Shown here piece by piece: positions 33,679-36,813 of a stretch of DNA of 36,813 nt. A program made the position numbers and the translations under genes. How positions within the stretch are numbered: position 1 is the stretch's first letter; each line of letters opens with the position of its first letter. Source of the DNA: Planctomycetales bacterium (lineage in GTDB: Bacteria > Planctomycetota > Planctomycetia > Isosphaerales > Isosphaeraceae); assembly GCA_027451885.1 (NCBI GenBank), contig DAIDHX010000211.1, positions 1-36,813 on the forward strand, in the 5' to 3' direction. The notes beneath the pieces are model-generated. The model saw only the letters and a list, made by a program, of their open reading frames with translations. It did not search any database and was not told the DNA's origin.

Positions 33679-34071
33679 GATGGGCCCTTGGGTCCTGAGC
33701 GCCGCCGTACATGGCGAACGCGTGGAGAGAGATCTTGTCCGTGAATGTCTAACCGTGAATGTCGAATTTGGGCGCTGCCGTGAGGGAAACTTGCAACCAA
33801 GCCATGCGCGAGTCGGGCTGCGCCTTCCCAGGTCCCATTTGTTCGACCGATGGCATCGCCACGTCATGGCGCGGACCAGGGGAAATCATCGGTTCAGAGA
33901 GTTTATACAAAATCCCCATTAGATGGACATCGCCCGCAGCCAGAATCGCCGACCATTCCTCGTAATTTTCGGCTCCAGCCCTGCCCTGGGCGCGACAATA
34001 CGTCTTTCGGACCTGCCCTCAACTACCCTAGAATGGGTTTTATCCTTCTCAAAGTAAAGGTCTTGCGGCGG
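33679..34071. other. Divergent intergenic region between desaturase and truD
   Basis: No gene is supported. It should hold both divergent promoters. An 11-base direct repeat, CCGTGAATGTC, occurs at 33739-33749 and 33753-33763 (14-base period), upstream of the desaturase start, and could be an operator. TATACA at 33904-33909 is -10-like for the plus strand but has no matching -35. Confidence 0.4.
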
Positions 34072-35262
34072 ATGAAGCTGAAATGCCAGCCCGAAGATTT
34101 CCAGGTCGAGGAGCTCACCACGGTCGCGCCCTCGGATCACGGAAAATTTACGCTCTACCGCCTCACCAAGCGCAACCTCGGCACGATTGAGGCCCTGGCC
34201 GAAATCCGCAGACGCTGGAACCTGGCGCCCGCGCAGGTTGCTTCCGGAGGGCTCAAGGATCGGCATGCCGTCACCATTCAGTATCTGACCATCGCCGACG
34301 GCCCCAAATCCAGCATCCAGCATCGCGACTTCACCCTCGTCCCCCTGGGCAAATCCACACAGCCCTATTCGCCTCGCTGCTTTCGCGGCAACCGCTTCGA
34401 GCTCGTGATCCGCGACCTCACGGAGGATGCCCTCGCCGCCTGCCAGGCCGAGCTCGCCCAGATCCCCCAGGACGGCTTGCCAAACTACTTCGACGACCAG
34501 CGCTTTGGCTCCGTGGGCCGAAGCGGCCAGTTTCTCGGCGAAGCCTGGTTCAAAGGAGATTATGAACGCGCCCTCAAGCTCGCCCTGGCCGACGAAAACC
34601 CGTTCGATCGCGCCAGCGGCAAGGCCGTCAAACGACTCGTCCAGGAAAACTGGGGGGACTGGAAAAACCTCAAGGCGAAACTCGATCGTTCGTCGACGCG
34701 GAGTATCGTGACCTATCTCGTCGATCATCCATCGGATCATGCCGGTGCGTTCGCAAGGCTTCCGCGGGACCTGCGTTCGCTGCTCTTTTCCGCATATCAA
34801 AGCTACCTCTGGAATGCGGTTCTGGATCGGTTCCTGGTGATGGTGGCGCCGGCGCGTGAGCGTGGCGAGCTCGAGCTCAAGCTGGGCCGATTTGCGTTTC
34901 CGCGAGGGATTTCAACCGAGACGCGCGCCCGGCTGGTGGACGAATCGCTGCCGCTGCCAAGCGCGCGATCGCCGGAACCGCAGGGCCCGCTGGGCGAGGC
35001 CGTGGCGTCCATCCTGGCGCAGGCGGGGCTGAGCTGGCGCGATCTTCGCATCAAAAAGCTTAAAGATGTTTTCTTGTCGAAAGGTTTGCGCAATTGCCTT
35101 TTTGAGCCGGTGGGGCTCGAGCATTCCGCGGAGGCCGATGCGCTTCACCCGCGCAGGCGGGCGCTCCGGCTCCGGTTCGAGCTGGGCAAGGGCTCGTATG
35201 CCACGATCCTGGTGAAGCGGATCACCCAGGCCGCGGGTGCGATCCAGGACGAGGGTCGATGA
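34072..35262 (+). CDS. truD: tRNA pseudouridine(13) synthase TruD
   Basis: 396 residues from the ATG at 34072, giving the standard start MKLKCQPEDFQVEEL; an ATG at 34033 is also in frame. The catalytic motif SGGLKDRHAVTIQYL places the catalytic Asp at 63. NYFDDQRFGSVGRSGQFLGE (from 137) is the second TruD signature, and the insertion domain follows (LFSAYQSYLWNAVLDRFL). It makes pseudouridine at position 13 of certain tRNAs such as tRNA-Glu. The length is a little above E. coli TruD (349). The stop overlaps the start of the next gene as ATGA, implying translational coupling. Confidence 0.95.
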   Translation: MKLKCQPEDFQVEELTTVAPSDHGKFTLYRLTKRNLGTIEALAEIRRRWNLAPAQVASGGLKDRHAVTIQYLTIADGPKSSIQHRDFTLVPLGKSTQPYSPRCFRGNRFELVIRDLTEDALAACQAELAQIPQDGLPNYFDDQRFGSVGRSGQFLGEAWFKGDYERALKLALADENPFDRASGKAVKRLVQENWGDWKNLKAKLDRSSTRSIVTYLVDHPSDHAGAFARLPRDLRSLLFSAYQSYLWNAVLDRFLVMVAPARERGELELKLGRFAFPRGISTETRARLVDESLPLPSARSPEPQGPLGEAVASILAQAGLSWRDLRIKKLKDVFLSKGLRNCLFEPVGLEHSAEADALHPRRRALRLRFELGKGSYATILVKRITQAAGAIQDEGR

Positions 35263-35939
35263 ATCTGGAGATCCTCTACGAGGACAATCATTGCCTGGCG
35301 ATCAACAAGCCGGCGGGGCTGCCTTCGCAGGGGGACAGTTCCGGGGATCGGAGCGTGCTCGAGATCGCGAAGGGCTATCTCAAGCAGAAGTACGGCAAGC
35401 CGGGCGAGGTTTACCTGGGGCTGTTGCATCGGCTCGATCGGCCGACCTCGGGTGTTTTGCTGCTGGCGCGGACCAGCAAGGCGGCGGGCCGGCTCTCAGC
35501 GCAGTTTCGCGAGGGGACGATCCAGAAGAGATACTGGGCGATCGTGGAGGGCATGCCGCCAGGGCCCGAGGGGGATTGGGTCGACCGGCTCGAGAAAGCA
35601 CCGGGGGAAAACCGCACGCGGGTGGTGGGATCCGAGGAGTCCGCTGGCAAGGAAGCGCGGGTCCATTATCGGGTTCTGAGGCGGGCGGCGGCCGGTTCAT
35701 GGCTTGAACTCGTGCCAGCGACTGGGCGTGGGCATCAGCTCCGGGTGCAGCTTGCCCATCGCGGGCTGCCGATTCTGGGCGATCTCAAATACGGGGCAAG
35801 GCGTAGGCTTCGCGCATCGGACGGCGGGTTGCGGATCGCGCTTCACGCCCGCGGGTTGGTCTTTGAGCACCCAACGCTCAGGGAAGCGATTTTGGTCGAG
35901 GCGCCGATCCCGGCAGACTGGCCCGAATCCGGCCCATGA
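35259..35939 (+). CDS. RluA-family RNA pseudouridine synthase
   Basis: 226 residues starting in the ATGA overlap with truD. The catalytic motif LLHRLDRPTSGVLLLAR places the catalytic Asp at 60. NKPAGLPSQGD near the start and ATGRGHQLRVQLAHRGLPIL then GDLKYGA near the end complete the RluA core. There is no S4 RNA-binding domain, so it is the short type, like RluA or TruC. The target could be tRNA or rRNA and cannot be told from sequence. Its last 62 bases overlap the 3' end of the convergent gene on the minus strand. Confidence 0.94.
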   Translation: MNLEILYEDNHCLAINKPAGLPSQGDSSGDRSVLEIAKGYLKQKYGKPGEVYLGLLHRLDRPTSGVLLLARTSKAAGRLSAQFREGTIQKRYWAIVEGMPPGPEGDWVDRLEKAPGENRTRVVGSEESAGKEARVHYRVLRRAAAGSWLELVPATGRGHQLRVQLAHRGLPILGDLKYGARRRLRASDGGLRIALHARGLVFEHPTLREAILVEAPIPADWPESGP

Positions 35940-36813
35940 CCGTGGGCGCGCAGGAACTGCCAAGATACGCGAGCGGGAAGCCAAAGCCTGTGATCAGCAT
36001 GGCGGCGAAGGGTTGCCAGGCGGCCGTGGTTTCCGCGCCGGATTCGAACTCGGCCGGTAGTGGGTCGATGGTCGGCTTGAGCGTCACGGGTGCCGCGGCG
36101 GGATTCGCCGGCCGGGCCGGGGCGGCCGTGGGCTGCGGCTGCGGCTTTGCCGCCGCGGGCCGAGTCAAGGCAGACGGATTCGATTCGACAACTGGTCCTC
36201 GTGGCGCGGCCTGTGACGGCTTCGACGCCGCCTGTGCCTCGGCCCGGCTGGGATCGCTCTGCCCAGTGATGTAATTCGATGCCAGCGTCCGATCGGCCTG
36301 ATCGATCAAGCCGATCTGCTCCGCCTCGCGGCGGGCGGACAGCTCGTCGACCTTATCGACCATGATCCGCCGGATGTACCAGAGAGCCCCCGCGCGGGCG
36401 CCCGTGGCGTCGAAGAAGAACGTCGGCCTGGCTTCACCCGACCCGATCTCGAAGTTGAAGCGGGACACTTGCTTGCCGTCGAGCGTCTTGAGGTCGAGCG
36501 GCAGCGAGACGTAACGCAAGCCGGCGGCGGCGACCTGGGCGATGAATCCGGGGGGCGTTTCAGAGGGCTGGCGCAGGTCGACCAGAGTCCGATAGCCCTT
36601 TTCGGCCAGCCAGGTGAGGCCGGCCTGGCTGGGTGCGGAGCCCGCGGATAGCTTGAGATCCACGGAGACGAACCGATTGATGCCGGGCCCGACGCTGGCT
36701 GAGACAGTTGCGTCGGGAGGCGGGAGCGACGCCGAGGTGAGCTCGGCGTCGAGAGTTTGCGGCGGGCGGGCGGCTCCCGTCTCGAGCCTGGGAGCCGCGG
36801 TGGTTGCCTTGTT
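35878..36813 (-). CDS. Phosphatase-fold (DUF442/DSP-like) protein lacking the catalytic Cys, C-terminal membrane segment; 5' end outside window
   Basis: The frame is open from the right edge (36813) to the stop at 35878, at least 311 residues; the GTG at 36663 is internal. After a Pro/Ala segment, INRFVSVDLKLSAGSAPSQA, then GLTWLAEKGYRTLVDLRQPS, then LRYVSLPLDLKTLDG look like the front half of a dual-specificity or DUF442-type phosphatase. At the P-loop position the sequence is FFFDATGARAGALWYIRR. The expected Cys of C-x-x-G-x-R-(A/S/T)-G is Asp, so it is probably a pseudophosphatase. A low-complexity Ala/Pro linker and one C-terminal hydrophobic segment (AAMLITGFGFPLAYLG) follow. The partner is unknown. 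Confidence 0.7.
   Translation of the reverse strand, partial: NKATTAAPRLETGAARPPQTLDAELTSASLPPPDATVSASVGPGINRFVSVDLKLSAGSAPSQAGLTWLAEKGYRTLVDLRQPSETPPGFIAQVAAAGLRYVSLPLDLKTLDGKQVSRFNFEIGSGEARPTFFFDATGARAGALWYIRRIMVDKVDELSARREAEQIGLIDQADRTLASNYITGQSDPSRAEAQAASKPSQAAPRGPVVESNPSALTRPAAAKPQPQPTAAPARPANPAAAPVTLKPTIDPLPAEFESGAETTAAWQPFAAMLITGFGFPLAYLGSSCAPTVMGRIRASLPGSAPRPKSLP

Noticed and set aside
1-36813. CRISPR array, rRNA genes, replication origin
   Set aside because: No regularly spaced repeats with unique spacers, no rRNA-like conserved segments and no DnaA-box cluster were seen.

Overview
The window looks like the chromosome of a planctomycete, most likely an Isosphaeraceae relative. The evidence is internal: high GC, a DUF1559 pseudopilin-like protein, an ECF sigma factor with a huge membrane-anchored C-terminal extension, a di-haem DHOR/DUF1111 cytochrome domain, two exported proteins with the LE(S/D)R-x-VLS N-terminal motif (one with a dockerin), an LptD/OstA outer-membrane protein and the DUF2760-Hsp70 pair. 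No tool was available, so family assignments rest on visible motifs.

Layout. 1-1.2 kb is a scrap zone: the 3' end of an ISAs1-like transposase with its probable right terminus, a small ORF, a fragment of an IS200/REP-type transposase and a fragment of an RHS protein. Then come an exported trypsin-like protease with TPRs (+) and a large exported protein (-). At 5.0-9.1 kb are a STAS protein (-), the forward cluster DUF2760 / Hsp70-like ATPase / oxidoreductase molybdopterin-domain protein, and a diacylglycerol-kinase-like protein (-). At 9.1-14.9 kb, on the minus strand, are LptD and an ECF sigma factor fused to a di-haem cytochrome. 15.0-18.2 kb holds a small membrane protein, a disrupted small secreted-protein gene, an exported membrane-anchored protein and a DUF1559 protein.

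At 18.2-21.5 kb is a GlcD-GlcF-like fusion (FAD plus two Fe-S clusters plus CCG domains), preceded by a small membrane ORF. 21.7-27.5 kb is largely housekeeping: a TlpA-like thioredoxin, FolE, a Lon N-domain protein, endonuclease III, MetF and QueG. 27.5-32.2 kb has a dockerin protein and two polytopic membrane proteins, one of GT87 type. At 32.3-32.7 kb a tRNA gene with a CAT anticodon is split by a 340-nt group I intron immediately after the anticodon. The window closes with a fatty-acid desaturase, TruD and an RluA-type pseudouridine synthase (ATGA overlap), and a partial phosphatase-fold protein that lacks the catalytic cysteine.

The most unusual items are the sigma factor-cytochrome fusion, which could link periplasmic redox chemistry to transcription, and the intron-split tRNA. 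A 43-bp near-identical repeat gives the same C-terminal peptide to the GlcD-GlcF fusion and to an orphan reading frame 3 kb away. Several tRNA-modification genes (QueG, TruD, possibly the RluA protein, with FolE supplying the queuosine precursor pathway) lie in the same 13 kb as the split tRNA, but they are not one operon.
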